DNA of 34,445 nucleotides from Epilithonimonas hispanica (GTDB lineage: Bacteria > Bacteroidota > Bacteroidia > Flavobacteriales > Weeksellaceae), in contig NZ_QNUG01000034.1 of assembly GCF_003385395.1 (NCBI RefSeq), positions 1 to 34,445 on the forward strand. Reading direction: 5' to 3'. Numbering within the stretch: position 1 is the first letter of the stretch; each line of letters starts with the position of its first letter. The notes beneath the pieces were generated by a model. That model saw only the letters and a program-made list of their open reading frames with translations, made no database searches and was not told where the DNA came from. Shown here one piece after another: positions 25,135-34,425 of the stretch. The position numbers and the translations under genes were made by a program.

Positions 25135-25479
25135 TTAAATAACTTCGATTTTTACTACCTCACTACTAACCACTTTTGTATTTGTATCATTCATCTTCTG
25201 TCTAATTGTAACTTTAATTTTATCATTCTTAGGAGTAGGAAAATTCATTAAATCTGAAATATTTTTAAAATCAAAGGCTTTACAAAGTAATGTTATATGA
25301 CGAGTAGAATATTTATGTCGCTGTGTTAATGACTCCACATTACTAACAAAACTTTTGGCCAAACCCATTTTTAGGCTAAGCTGATCTTTGCTTAGTTTTT
25401 TTGCTTTGCGAATGTTTCTTACGTGATTAATAAAATCCAAATCGAATTGTGTTGTTTCTAAATAAGTAATTTGTTCCAT
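25135..25479 (-). CDS. XRE-family helix-turn-helix regulator
   Basis: A 114-aa DNA-binding protein. Residues about 14-70 form a Cro/C1-type HTH (NIRKAKKLSKDQLSLKMGLA, then SFVSNVES). The C-terminal part has no recognisable domain. It is followed 28 bp later by the HNH gene, forming a regulator-nuclease cassette of the kind seen in defence islands and mobile elements. A palindromic operator lies 18 bp before its start, so it probably represses itself and the divergent promoter. Confidence 0.88.
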   Translation of the reverse strand: MEQITYLETTQFDLDFINHVRNIRKAKKLSKDQLSLKMGLAKSFVSNVESLTQRHKYSTRHITLLCKAFDFKNISDLMNFPTPKNDKIKVTIRQKMNDTNTKVVSSEVVKIEVI

Positions 25480-25497
25480 ATATTTTTAAAAAAAATA

Positions 25498-25538
25498 ACC
25501 CAATATGTTGGGTGTTAAATAAATATTTATTATTTTTG
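25498..25538. promoter_or_regulatory. Operator and divergent promoters of the XRE gene
   Basis: ACCCAA-TATG-TTGGGT (25498-25513) is a perfect 6-bp inverted repeat. To its left, on the minus strand, TATTTTTT (25489-25496) is a near-consensus -7 element for the XRE gene. To the right, on the plus strand, TTG (25508-25510), a 20-nt spacer and TATTTTTG (25531-25538) form a full promoter whose -33 lies inside the palindrome. A regulator bound here would block both directions. Confidence 0.65.
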
Positions 25539-25544
25539 CTTTAG

Positions 25545-25770
25545 CGAATAAATCATTAACCTTCAACAAGGTAAAATGAACGATGTATCTCGAATCAAAA
25601 AGACCAATTTTCCATCGAGAACCTCGTGAAATCGCTCCATGTCTAAAAGTTTCTTACTTTTGTATACGGCATGCGAGCGGTTCTCACGTATACTTTAGGT
25701 GGAAACTTTAATCTTCGGTTTAAAGTGGGTTGGTCGCCCTGATTCTAGAGTGTGAGACCGCCGCATGCTA
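25545..25770 (+). ncRNA. Candidate structured RNA downstream of the rightward promoter
   Basis: No reading frame of useful length follows the rightward promoter; ATG 25576 opens only 17 codons. Instead the DNA shows nested inverted repeats: GTATAC 25662-25667 with 25688-25693; GCATGCG-A-GCGGT-T-CTCAC (25669-25687) complementary to 25752-25768 with two single-base bulges; and between them a hairpin ACTTTAA/TTAAAGT (25705-25711 with 25720-25726) closed by a C(TTCG)G tetraloop. UUCG loops and bulged long-range stems are typical of functional RNAs. The first two stems compete for the same bases, so two states are possible. Function, 3' end and expression are unknown. A decayed mobile-element end is the alternative. 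Confidence 0.4.
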
Positions 25771-26446
25771 TTTTTGCGTATAATTCTCATATCTAAAAGC
25801 ATCGTTCCATATATAAAAATAATATTTATGAGGACGACATTTTCAACCATTCTTCTAATTTGCCCACCGGAGTAGTCCGCCAGCATAACAGAAAAAAAAT
25901 ACGGCTTTATGCCAGTTTTGCTTGCAAAATGCTGGATTGGTATTACCTGGCTATTATCGACAAACTCCGAAATTCCTTTAAAAGTAAAAGGAAAGCCAGA
26001 CTACGATTTAAACTCGCACTTTAAAAGTACTCGCTTTCTTTTAATATTCCAAATTATTTTCAGCACGAAGGGAATTTATTACGAAGACAAAAAAAGTGAA
26101 TGATCTGTATAATGCAGAAGTTTATGGCTTTTTTTTGATTTCAATTAAATGTTTTCTCATTTAGATGACACTTACATTGAGTTTACAACTCATTGCGGCT
26201 TTACAGCTTACACGGGACACAATTTCATTCATATTATTTCAAGATGTGCTGGGGCAGGAGGTTTTGCTATGTCCTTACTGAAGCTTCCTCCCAAGCATCA
26301 TCAAATAGATACACGAAAAACATATTCAAGAAACATAAAGTGTAACGTAACCATAGAAAAATAAAAGCCCTCTCCGCATAAAGTATTTTCGAGTTTACGG
26401 AATGCAGAGAAGAGCCGAGTCTAACGAATTAAACCTATTCAAAAGT
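25771..26446. other. Gene-poor stretch between the XRE locus and susC
   Basis: I see no convincing gene. Short open stretches exist on the plus strand: 25797-26009 reads 70 codons without a start, and 26149-26364 has 71 codons with odd composition. Both look like decayed or chance sequence. A GGAGG/CCTCC inverted pair lies near 26260-26295. The final 80 bp form the susC leader. Confidence 0.45.
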
Positions 26447-29434
26447 ATGAAAAAAAACTTTTGCAGCCTAAGTCATCTTCAATTGGCTTTTGGCTTCACC
26501 TTGCTCGTCTCGGGCGCAGCAATAGGGCAGATGCGAACCATTACGGGCACTGTCACTGAAAATAGCCAACCGGTCAAAGGAGTTTCCGTATTCCAGGAGG
26601 GTAGTGATGAAGTGGCTGTAACCAATACAGCAGGTATTTACCGTGTTCAGGTATCAGGTGAAAATCCTGTAATCATTTACCGCCATCCGGACTATCCCGA
26701 ACGAAAAATCACTTTAGGCAGTAGGATAACCGTCAATATCTCATTCAATAAAGAAAAAGAAATTGAGGAAGTTGTTCTCAACGCAGGGTATTACAAGGTC
26801 AAAGACAAAGAAAGAACAGGCAGCATTGCCAAAGTCTCTTCAAAAGACATCGAAAACCAGCCCGTTACAAATGTCCTTTCTGCAGCGCAGGGAAGAATGT
26901 CGGGCGTGAGCATTACCCAAAATTCAGGCGTTCCGGGCGGAGGATTTGATATTCAGATCAGAGGAAAGAACAGCATCAGAAGAGAAGGAAATGAACCGCT
27001 GTATATTATTGACGGTGTTCCGATCCTTTCAGAAACTCCCTCGTTGTATAGTGCCTCAATTTTACCGTATGCATCCATCAATCCGTTAAACTCGATTAAT
27101 CCAAATGATATTGAAAGCTTTGAGGTGTTGAAGGACGCCGATGCCACGGCAATCTACGGATCAAGAGGTGCCAACGGAGTGATTATTGTGACGACCAAAA
27201 AAGGCAGAAAAGGAAGAACCGATCTTAAGATCAATACCTCTTATTCGCTCAGTACGGTAGCCAATCAATTGAAGCTGCTGAACACTGACGAGTATATCAA
27301 GATTAGAAGAGAAGCATTTCAGAATGACGGCATCACCACAATTCCTGCGGCAGCGTATGATTTCAACGGAGTGTGGGATCAGACCCAAAACACAGACTGG
27401 CAGAAAGAACTTATAGGCAATACGGCAGAAGCTTCGGTCGTCCAGCTTTCTTTAAGCGGAGGTTCTGAAAACACCTCTTATTTGATCAGCTACGGACATA
27501 ACGAACAAACTACAGTATTTCCTGCCGATTTCAGATACAAAACCAATAATCTAACAGGAAATTTCAGTTACAGAACACCTGATAAAAAACTGGAAGTCAA
27601 TCTCAGCAATACCTTTTCATTTCAGGACAATAATGTCCTGAATGATGATTTGACGAAGAGAAGCTTTACTTTGAGTCCGAATGCTCCGTCACTCTACAAT
27701 CCGGATGGTTCATTGAATTGGGAAAACAATACGTTTACGAATCCTTTGGGTGTTTTTCAAAGTGAATATCTCAATTCGAGCAACTTTATTAATAGCGGAG
27801 CGCAGATTTCGTACCGCTTATTTCCGTTCATTACACTAAAATTCAACGGAGGTTTAACGTATCAGAATTTTGAAGAGTTTTCACTCAAGCCCCATACGAT
27901 GTACAATCCCTCATCAGGATTGACGAGCGCAAGTTCCACTTCATTTAAAAACAGCAGTTCCACATTCTCTTATATTCTGGAACCGCAATTGGTTGCCAAT
28001 CAAAGCTGGGGAAACCACAGCCTCGAAATGTTGTTGGGAACCACATTACAGCAATCTGAAACCAATCAGGGTTCAATACAAGGTTATGGCTTTGAGAGCA
28101 ATGCCCTGATTCAGAATTTGGGAGCAGCCAAAACAAAAGTCATCAGTGATCAGGTTAGAAACCAGTATTACTACAATGCTGCGTTTGCAAGAATCAATTA
28201 TCAATTCATGAAAAGATACATTGTCAACCTTACAGGCAGACGGGACGGTTCAAGCCGTTTTGGTCCCGACAACCGTTTCGGAAACTTTGGTGCAGTGGGT
28301 GCAGCGTGGCTTGTTTCAGAGGAAAGCTGGATGAAAAATATCCCGTGGTTAAACTTTGCCAAAATCAGAGGAAGTGTGGGAACTTCCGGCAATGACCGGA
28401 TTGGAGATTATCAGTATCTCAATACCTATACGATTTCATCCAATATCTACAACAACATCACCGCTCTGAATCCTTCAAGACTGTACAATCCCAATTTCAG
28501 CTGGGAGAAAACACTCAAAAAAGAAGTAGCACTGGAATTATCATTTCTGAAAAGCAGAATTAATTTTTCAGCGGCGTATTACAACAATACATCATCCAAT
28601 CAATTGGTCGGTATTCCATTGCCTGCGACGACAGGGTTTGTTACGATACAGTCGAATCTTCCTGCAAAGGTTCAGAATACAGGCTGGGAGTTTGAAGCAT
28701 CGATGCAGGTTTTGAGACAAAGCAAGTTCAAATACGACACGTCATTCAATCTTTCTGTTCCGCAGAGTAAGCTACTGGAATTTCCCAATCTGGAAGGATC
28801 AACCTATGCCAATCAGTATGTTTTAGGATATCCGATGTCACTTGTTAAAGTCTATCAGTTTGAAGGGGTTAATCCGGCAACAGGATTATACCAATTTACC
28901 GACTTTGACGGAGACGGAAAGATCAATTCTCCCAATGACAATAAAGTGATTGAAAGAATAGGCGTGAGATTTTTCGGAGGCTGGTTGAGCAATTTCCGCT
29001 ACGGACAATGGTCGGCATCATTTCTTTGGCAATTTGTGAAGCAGAGAAACTGGAATTATAATCGTCAGATGCTGGTACCGGGTTCTATGAACAATCAGCC
29101 TGTAGAAGTTTTGGATGTTTGGTCACCTTCAAATCCTTCGGGAATGTATATGCCGTACAGTTCAGGAGCGAATGCGCAGAAAAATGCTTCGCACGTTTTG
29201 TTCCAAAATTCTACTGCTGCCATTGGCGATGCATCATTCATCAGACTGAAAAATGTACAACTTAATTACAGCATTCCCGTTCAGAAATTCGGAATCAGAG
29301 AAGCGATGATTTATGTGCAGGGACAAAACCTCTTGACCTTTACTAAATATTTTGGGGTCGACCCTGAATTTGTACTGACAGGATATTTACCGCCACTGAA
29401 GACCTACTCACTAGGCTTTCAGCTAACCTTTTAA
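26447..29434 (+). CDS. SusC/RagA-family TonB-linked outer-membrane transporter
   Basis: A TonB-dependent importer of 995 aa. The signal peptide ends near IGQ (residue 28), followed by a carboxypeptidase-D-like regulatory domain (about 30-105; TITGTVTENSQPVKGVSV). The plug domain (about 115-225) has the family marks GRMSGVSITQNSGVPGG, EPLYIIDGVPI and FEVLKDADATAIYGSRGANG. The rest is the beta-barrel, ending in the aromatic LGFQLTF. ATG 26447 is chosen because the signal peptide begins there; an upstream in-frame ATG at 26402 adds a non-hydrophobic stretch. SusC barrels import large nutrients together with a SusD lipoprotein, here the next gene. With an S9 peptidase behind it, oligopeptides are the likely cargo. 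Confidence 0.95.
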   Translation: MKKNFCSLSHLQLAFGFTLLVSGAAIGQMRTITGTVTENSQPVKGVSVFQEGSDEVAVTNTAGIYRVQVSGENPVIIYRHPDYPERKITLGSRITVNISFNKEKEIEEVVLNAGYYKVKDKERTGSIAKVSSKDIENQPVTNVLSAAQGRMSGVSITQNSGVPGGGFDIQIRGKNSIRREGNEPLYIIDGVPILSETPSLYSASILPYASINPLNSINPNDIESFEVLKDADATAIYGSRGANGVIIVTTKKGRKGRTDLKINTSYSLSTVANQLKLLNTDEYIKIRREAFQNDGITTIPAAAYDFNGVWDQTQNTDWQKELIGNTAEASVVQLSLSGGSENTSYLISYGHNEQTTVFPADFRYKTNNLTGNFSYRTPDKKLEVNLSNTFSFQDNNVLNDDLTKRSFTLSPNAPSLYNPDGSLNWENNTFTNPLGVFQSEYLNSSNFINSGAQISYRLFPFITLKFNGGLTYQNFEEFSLKPHTMYNPSSGLTSASSTSFKNSSSTFSYILEPQLVANQSWGNHSLEMLLGTTLQQSETNQGSIQGYGFESNALIQNLGAAKTKVISDQVRNQYYYNAAFARINYQFMKRYIVNLTGRRDGSSRFGPDNRFGNFGAVGAAWLVSEESWMKNIPWLNFAKIRGSVGTSGNDRIGDYQYLNTYTISSNIYNNITALNPSRLYNPNFSWEKTLKKEVALELSFLKSRINFSAAYYNNTSSNQLVGIPLPATTGFVTIQSNLPAKVQNTGWEFEASMQVLRQSKFKYDTSFNLSVPQSKLLEFPNLEGSTYANQYVLGYPMSLVKVYQFEGVNPATGLYQFTDFDGDGKINSPNDNKVIERIGVRFFGGWLSNFRYGQWSASFLWQFVKQRNWNYNRQMLVPGSMNNQPVEVLDVWSPSNPSGMYMPYSSGANAQKNASHVLFQNSTAAIGDASFIRLKNVQLNYSIPVQKFGIREAMIYVQGQNLLTFTKYFGVDPEFVLTGYLPPLKTYSLGFQLTF

Positions 29435-29633
29435 AATGTTAAACTTTTTAGAATCTGACAATGTAAAAAGGTAAAGTTTTATAGAAGCAATAATTAGATA
29501 CTGTAAAATTTAATCCTTTAAGAACTTGAGACTTGTTGAATGTAGGTTTTCTGTGAAAATTAAAAGTCAGATGATGTAAAAATTTCACATTCTAAGAATT
29601 GAATAAAAATTAAATCTTTAAAAAATTGAAAAA

Positions 29634-31019
29634 ATGAAAACAAGAATAGAACATATTATTGTGGCAGCAATATTATCTGCTGTACTAACTACCACAATTT
29701 CCTGCGAAAAATTTGTAGAAACCGATTTTCCCAATAACCAGCTTCCGACAGAAGTTGTTTTTGAAGACGAGCAAACCGCTGAAGCGGCATTGGCAGGACT
29801 GTATGCAGGACTTTGGACTAACTCACTTATTTCGGGAGGCATCGACGGGATGGGTGCTTTGATGGGGACGTATGCTGATGATCTGACTTGTGTGTACACA
29901 TCAGGATCAAACGGTATTTTAGATATAGCAAACAATCAGCAGGTGGCTACAAATACCGTTGTAACGACGGCTTGGACGAATGCTTATGGGCAGATTTATG
30001 CTGCCAACAGCATCATTGAAGGGGTAACCAATTCAAAATCATTAAGCCAGGCATCCAAAGACCGAATCAAAGGTGAAGCATTATTCGTGCGCTCTATCAT
30101 CTACTTTAATCTCTATCAGATTTTTGGAGAAATAGCTTACACAGAAACAACCAATTATGTCATCAACAGCCAATTGGGCAGAATGAATAAAGATCAGTTA
30201 CTCATAAAACTAGAAACCGATTTGTCTGAGGCGGTTAATCTTTTACCATCCGCTTACAGAAATGCAGAAAGAATCTATCCCAACAAATTTGCAGGATATA
30301 TGGCATTGGCAAAGATGAAAATGCTACTGAAGAAATGGGCGGAAGCAGAAGTGCTTTGCAGTACGGTATTGCAATCATCTCAATATACATTTCAAACCGA
30401 CCCTTCAAAAGTATTTCAAAAAAATGGAACCCATATCATTTGGCAATTGAAGCCAAAAAACACGAATGATGCGACCAAAGAGGCATCACTGTATAACTTT
30501 ACAGGCGCACCTTTATCGTTTGTTCTCAATCTGAATCTCATCAATACATTTTCTTCGGGAGATTTGCGGAGACAGCATTATATCACGGCAGTACCTTTTA
30601 ACCAACAGCTCAATTACCGCTCTTCAAAATATAAAAACCTTGCGGTCAATAATCCCAATGAATATTCAATAATCTATCGTCTGGACGAAGTCAATTTCAT
30701 GATGGCGGAAAGCCTGATCGAGCAAAATAAAGCAGTAGAAGCCGTTCCGTATATCAACCGTTCCTGCCAACGGGCAGGATTACCAGCATTGAGCACTTCA
30801 CTGACGGTTTCAGCAGCAACCGCAGAATTGAGAGAAGAAAAACGCAGGGAGTTTTTTGTGGAACACGGCATCCGTTTTTTTGATTTGAAAAGATGGGGAT
30901 TGCTTGATCAGTTGATTCCTGTAAAAACCAATTGGAAAAGCTACCATGCTCAATGGCCGATACCCCAGAAAGAACTGCTGCTTAATCCAAACCTTAATCC
31001 CCAAAATACAGGATATTGA
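29634..31019 (+). CDS. SusD/RagB-family nutrient-binding lipoprotein
   Basis: A cell-surface lipoprotein of 461 aa that forms the lid of the SusC transporter. The signal ends in TTISC, with the modified Cys at about residue 24. The body is helical, with TPR-like segments (ALAGLYAGLWTNS; ALFVRSIIYFNLYQIFGE; EVNFMMAESLIEQNKAVEAV) and the family C-terminal pattern ELREEKRREFFVEHGIRFFDLKRWG near residues 400-424. It follows susC by 199 bp and overlaps the S9 peptidase start by one base. Confidence 0.95.
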   Translation: MKTRIEHIIVAAILSAVLTTTISCEKFVETDFPNNQLPTEVVFEDEQTAEAALAGLYAGLWTNSLISGGIDGMGALMGTYADDLTCVYTSGSNGILDIANNQQVATNTVVTTAWTNAYGQIYAANSIIEGVTNSKSLSQASKDRIKGEALFVRSIIYFNLYQIFGEIAYTETTNYVINSQLGRMNKDQLLIKLETDLSEAVNLLPSAYRNAERIYPNKFAGYMALAKMKMLLKKWAEAEVLCSTVLQSSQYTFQTDPSKVFQKNGTHIIWQLKPKNTNDATKEASLYNFTGAPLSFVLNLNLINTFSSGDLRRQHYITAVPFNQQLNYRSSKYKNLAVNNPNEYSIIYRLDEVNFMMAESLIEQNKAVEAVPYINRSCQRAGLPALSTSLTVSAATAELREEKRREFFVEHGIRFFDLKRWGLLDQLIPVKTNWKSYHAQWPIPQKELLLNPNLNPQNTGY

Positions 31020-33574
31020 TGATGAATAGAAATTGGAAAAATATGATGAAGAACAGGGAAAACATACTTGAAAGTAATAAGACAGTAAATACGATTCAAA
31101 AAATATTGTTGCTCCTCATTGTGTTTACTTTTCTATTGTTACCACTACCACTCAACGGGCAACATGATTTGAAAAAATTGGAAGCATTGGCAGAAAAAGC
31201 TGAAGTTCCTGATTTTCTGAAAATGTCTGATGACGGAAAATGGGTAAGCTGGCTGATGAAATATGAAAGTAAATCGCCGATGTACATTTTACAAAATGTA
31301 CATGATAAGACTCAAAAGTTTGAACGAAAATCAATCAGGACTTCATTTTTTATGGGTAGTGAAAAATTCGCTTTTTTGAGTGGTGAGCAATTAGAACTAA
31401 TTAATCTAATAGATCAAACTATTGAAACAAAAGATCATGTAAAGACGATTGATCAGATGAAACCGCAATCTTTATTTTTGATTCATTATGATGAGCATCA
31501 AAATAACAGACTGGAAGTTTACGGTAAAAACGGCAGAAAGATTCATGAGTTAGAAAATGTTATTAGATATAGCACTGTTGATGAAGAACTCATTGTTTTT
31601 CAGAAAAATGATCAAAATGAGACTGACGTTTTGAGGGTTGATACAAAAAATAAAAAGATCATAGCCCGCGCGTTCGATGAAGTCTTGAAAGTATGGAAAG
31701 GCACTGCTACGGAAGGAGGATATACCGTCTTTGGTAAAGACAAGCATGAATATACATTGAAGCATTGTGTTGATGGTTTACAGATTCCTCGAAACCTTGA
31801 TTTGATGCGGAGTAAAAATTACCATTACGTAAATCTTGACTATTCATCAGATCCTGATGCATTATTTATCAAGCTAATCAGAAAGATTCCGAAAGAAAAA
31901 AAACTTTTAGAGTTTTGGTACGGCGTTGAAAAAGATCTCACTCATCATATTAAAGATATGCAGGTTGAAGAAAATTTTTTGTGGTATCCCCAAACAGGTA
32001 AAGTAATTCCGATGGATTCGATGTTTCATACAGAAATAGCGATTGGAAATTCCGGTAATTTTTTGAAGATAAAGAAAGACCAATCATTTGTAGATAAGAA
32101 AGATGATTTTTTCATGCCCAAAAGAGATTCCTTGTTTGTATGGAATTCAAGATCAAATGAACATCGTTTTCTTTGCGTGATTGATGAAAGACTGTATGTT
32201 TCACCTGATAGAAAATGGGTTCTTACGGCTGATAATAATGGCTGGAATCTTGTAAACACATTTACCCTGAAAACTAAAAAACAAATATCAGATCCTGAAG
32301 CTTCGCCATACTTTAAAGGAACTGAGCTTATTACCTGGGTAAAAGGTAATAATGTATGGCAACAAAATATTTTGAACGGCAAACTGGAGAGGAAAGTAAC
32401 TTTAGATGGTGACAATGTTGAAATTATCAACAGTCAACACCAAAAGATTACGGAAGGGCTTCCTAGAGAAATTATTTCAGTGCCTGACAATAATTATTTA
32501 TTTCGCATTTCAAAAGGTGATTTGTTGAAATCATATGTAGAGTGGGATCATCGTACAATAAAAAAAATTATAGCTGAAACTACAGATAAAATACGAAATT
32601 TCACCTATACAGATAATCATTCAAATTTTGTGTGGACGAAAGAAAATTACAATGAAGCGCCATCCATTGTATTTAAACAAAAACGAAAGAAAGATCATAT
32701 CGTATTCACTTCCAATGCTCATGACAAAACTGCAGAAAAAATAAGAAAAATTCAGCTGTTTTACAAAGGAGCAACAGAAGAATCTTTAACTGCAACTTTA
32801 TTTTTACCACATGATTATGATCCGGGTAAAAAATATCCTGTCGTACTTAATATTTACGAAAAACAGCAGAAAGGTACATCAGCCTTTTTGCTTCCGACAT
32901 TAAAAAACGGGAGAGGCTTTAATGCAAGGTTGCTATTGGAATCAGGCTATATGGTGCTCATTCCGGATATTACATACGCAGATAAAGGATCAGGTCTTTC
33001 AGCACTTGAGTCTATTCATAATGTTCTGGATGAATTGGTAAAAATAGAACAAGTAGATGCGAGGCGAATTGCATTGACAGGACAGTCTTTCGGGGGATAT
33101 CAGACCAACTTTATCGCAACGCACTCAGATCGTTTTGCTACATTTATTTCGGGAGCATCGGTGTCGGACATTGTTCATACTCCTTTTTCTTTCAATTACG
33201 ATTTTGGAAGTCCTGACTATTGGCGGTATGAATATGGTCAAATGCGTATGGGTGGCAGCTTTGTAGAAAATAAACAAAAATACATGGATAACAATCCGTT
33301 GTATTTTGCTTCGGAGGTTAAAGCACCCATATTACTTTGGACAGGCGAAAAAGATAGTAATGTAGACCGTGAGGAAACCCGCTCATTATTTGTTGCTCTA
33401 AGAAAATACCGCAAACCTGTGATAGCATTGTTCTATCAGGAAGAAGGTCATTCGCTTCTTCAACAAATTGCACAAAAAGATTTATCTGTAAGAATGCTTG
33501 AATGGCTGGATTATTTTCTGAAAGGTAAGAATGGTGTTGAATGGATTGATAAACAAATGAAGGGTGCGTTGTAG
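31019..33574 (+). CDS. Secreted S9-family (prolyl oligopeptidase-type) peptidase
   Basis: A serine peptidase of about 851 aa. After a basic N-terminus comes a hydrophobic export segment (ILLLLIVFTFLLLPLPL, about residues 27-43), then a propeller-like region (about 50-590) and a C-terminal alpha/beta-hydrolase domain (about 600-850). The catalytic triad is visible: Ser in GQSFGGYQ (near 690), Asp in TGEKDSNVD (near 780) and His in EEGHSLLQ (near 812). The start ATG 31019 shares one base with the susD stop, so the three genes are one operon, consistent with peptide uptake and trimming. A start further downstream, closer to the signal segment, is possible. Confidence 0.9.
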   Translation: MMNRNWKNMMKNRENILESNKTVNTIQKILLLLIVFTFLLLPLPLNGQHDLKKLEALAEKAEVPDFLKMSDDGKWVSWLMKYESKSPMYILQNVHDKTQKFERKSIRTSFFMGSEKFAFLSGEQLELINLIDQTIETKDHVKTIDQMKPQSLFLIHYDEHQNNRLEVYGKNGRKIHELENVIRYSTVDEELIVFQKNDQNETDVLRVDTKNKKIIARAFDEVLKVWKGTATEGGYTVFGKDKHEYTLKHCVDGLQIPRNLDLMRSKNYHYVNLDYSSDPDALFIKLIRKIPKEKKLLEFWYGVEKDLTHHIKDMQVEENFLWYPQTGKVIPMDSMFHTEIAIGNSGNFLKIKKDQSFVDKKDDFFMPKRDSLFVWNSRSNEHRFLCVIDERLYVSPDRKWVLTADNNGWNLVNTFTLKTKKQISDPEASPYFKGTELITWVKGNNVWQQNILNGKLERKVTLDGDNVEIINSQHQKITEGLPREIISVPDNNYLFRISKGDLLKSYVEWDHRTIKKIIAETTDKIRNFTYTDNHSNFVWTKENYNEAPSIVFKQKRKKDHIVFTSNAHDKTAEKIRKIQLFYKGATEESLTATLFLPHDYDPGKKYPVVLNIYEKQQKGTSAFLLPTLKNGRGFNARLLLESGYMVLIPDITYADKGSGLSALESIHNVLDELVKIEQVDARRIALTGQSFGGYQTNFIATHSDRFATFISGASVSDIVHTPFSFNYDFGSPDYWRYEYGQMRMGGSFVENKQKYMDNNPLYFASEVKAPILLWTGEKDSNVDREETRSLFVALRKYRKPVIALFYQEEGHSLLQQIAQKDLSVRMLEWLDYFLKGKNGVEWIDKQMKGAL

Positions 33575-33590
33575 CACCCTTCACCTTTTT
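33558..33590 (+). terminator. Terminator overlapping the end of the S9 peptidase gene
   Basis: A 10-bp perfect hairpin, arms 33558-33567 and 33574-33583 with loop GTTGTA, spans the TAG stop and is followed by CCTTTTT. It also separates this operon from the convergent minus-strand genes. Confidence 0.85.
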
Positions 33591-33592
33591 AA

Positions 33593-33874
33593 TTAGTTAG
33601 GAATTTCATACAGTGGATTCCCGCACGAGGTTCCGCCTGCATTTTGGAATAGATTATGAGTGTTGACTCCGTCTGACCAGGTACATACTTCACCTAAAAT
33701 ATCAGCCTGACATGACTTTTCCGTCATAATACATTTTTCAACAGGTGCTAACGGATCAAAACGATAACCGTTTTCCACTAAACTGTTTTTTTTCACAACG
33801 CTTGTAGCGTACGCACTCCCTGCGCCTAAAAGCAAAACTGCTAAGGGCAATGCGATTTTTCTCATTTTTTTCAT
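33593..33874 (-). CDS. DUF6520-like small secreted protein
   Basis: A 93-aa protein with a signal peptide (KIALPLAVLLLGAGSAYA, cleavage near residue 23) and a short exported domain with four cysteines (EKCIMTEKSCQ, GEVCTW, GTSCGNP) that could form two disulfides. Such small exported Bacteroidota proteins, DUF6520 in my reading, have no known function and often lie beside SusC/SusD loci or in tandem copies. It is transcribed convergently to the S9 peptidase, 22 bp behind the upstream minus-strand gene. Start ATG 33874, with ATG 33865 as an alternative. Confidence 0.8.
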   Translation of the reverse strand: MKKMRKIALPLAVLLLGAGSAYATSVVKKNSLVENGYRFDPLAPVEKCIMTEKSCQADILGEVCTWSDGVNTHNLFQNAGGTSCGNPLYEIPN

Positions 33875-33896
33875 GATGTAAAATTAAATTTGGTGC

Positions 33897-34319
33897 CTAC
33901 TCTTGGTTCAGGTTTTCGGCTTCCCCTGCAATGAAATGTTGAGTGATGTTCTGCGCAAAACGATATTTAATGATTTCATTTCCTGTTAATACATAAAGAT
34001 GCTGATCTGTAATATGAAACTGTACCTTTTTTTCCTTTTTGGGATTTGGTAGATAAAAACTTCCGATATATCCTTGTTTTACAGTTGAATAAACATCAAT
34101 AATAAAAGAATTTTTCCATCGGTCCCTGTCTTCAAATTTTCCGATGAGATTTGATTCTATGAATAGCAGACCTGCATATACAAATGCTTTTTTATTGACT
34201 TTCAATGGGGGTTTGCTCATCTTCTTTTTTCCGTCCGAAAGTTCAGAAACCTTAATCTGCGGAATGCTTATCGTATCAATGGTTTTATACTTCGCTTTGA
34301 CGGTAAGATGGTCATCCAT
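33897..34319 (-). CDS. Short propeller-like protein, possibly an N-terminally truncated BF3164/TolB-like protein
   Basis: The frame encodes about 140 aa without signal peptide or membrane helix. The strand-rich pattern (NSFIIDVYSTVKQGYIGSFYLPNP, in two blades) resembles the C-terminal blades of six-bladed propeller lipoproteins of Bacteroidota, which are usually 350 aa or more. The frame is open upstream only to a stop near 34361, so most of a propeller is missing. A promoter-like TATTTTTG at 34374-34381 suggests that it is nevertheless transcribed. It may be a remnant, or a short paralogue co-expressed with the small secreted protein 22 bp downstream. The ATG at 34319 is chosen over TTG 34325. 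Confidence 0.55.
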   Translation of the reverse strand: MDDHLTVKAKYKTIDTISIPQIKVSELSDGKKKMSKPPLKVNKKAFVYAGLLFIESNLIGKFEDRDRWKNSFIIDVYSTVKQGYIGSFYLPNPKKEKKVQFHITDQHLYVLTGNEIIKYRFAQNITQHFIAGEAENLNQE

Positions 34320-34373
34320 TATCAAGAGCTGGTTTTTGTAATAGTGTAACCTGAGTTCGGGTTAAGCGAAGTT

Positions 34374-34406
34374 CAAAAATAATTGACCGTCATTTACTTT
34401 TTTCAA
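34374..34406 (-). promoter_or_regulatory. Probable promoter of the minus-strand pair
   Basis: On the minus strand TTG (34406-34404), a 22-nt spacer and TATTTTTG (34381-34374) match the Bacteroidota -33/-7 arrangement, about 55 nt upstream of the ATG at 34319. The element overlaps the hairpin described next. Confidence 0.45.
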
Positions 34407-34425
34407 GTTGAGTGACGGTTTTTTT
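34386..34425 (+). terminator. Hairpin followed by a T tract near the right edge
   Basis: ACCGTCA (34386-34392) pairs with TGACGGT (34413-34419), with further pairing ACTT/AAGT inside, followed by seven T's on the plus strand. No plus-strand gene lies just to its left, so it may stop antisense read-through from the left or may be an operator or regulatory hairpin instead. Confidence 0.4.

Noticed and set aside
25660-25770. Group II intron or integron attC site
   Set aside because: The stems recalled both, but there is no reverse transcriptase, no GTGYG-type intron start and no paired RYYYAAC/GTTRRRY core in the right arrangement.
25695-25886. A 63-codon minus-strand frame in the XRE-susC gap
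   Set aside because: It runs through the hairpins of the candidate RNA and has no recognisable domain; the open frame is better explained by chance.
26365-26420. Leader hairpin or riboswitch before susC
   Set aside because: GCAT/ATGC and CTCT/AGAG can pair, but the stem is short, interrupted by mismatches and matches no riboswitch I know.
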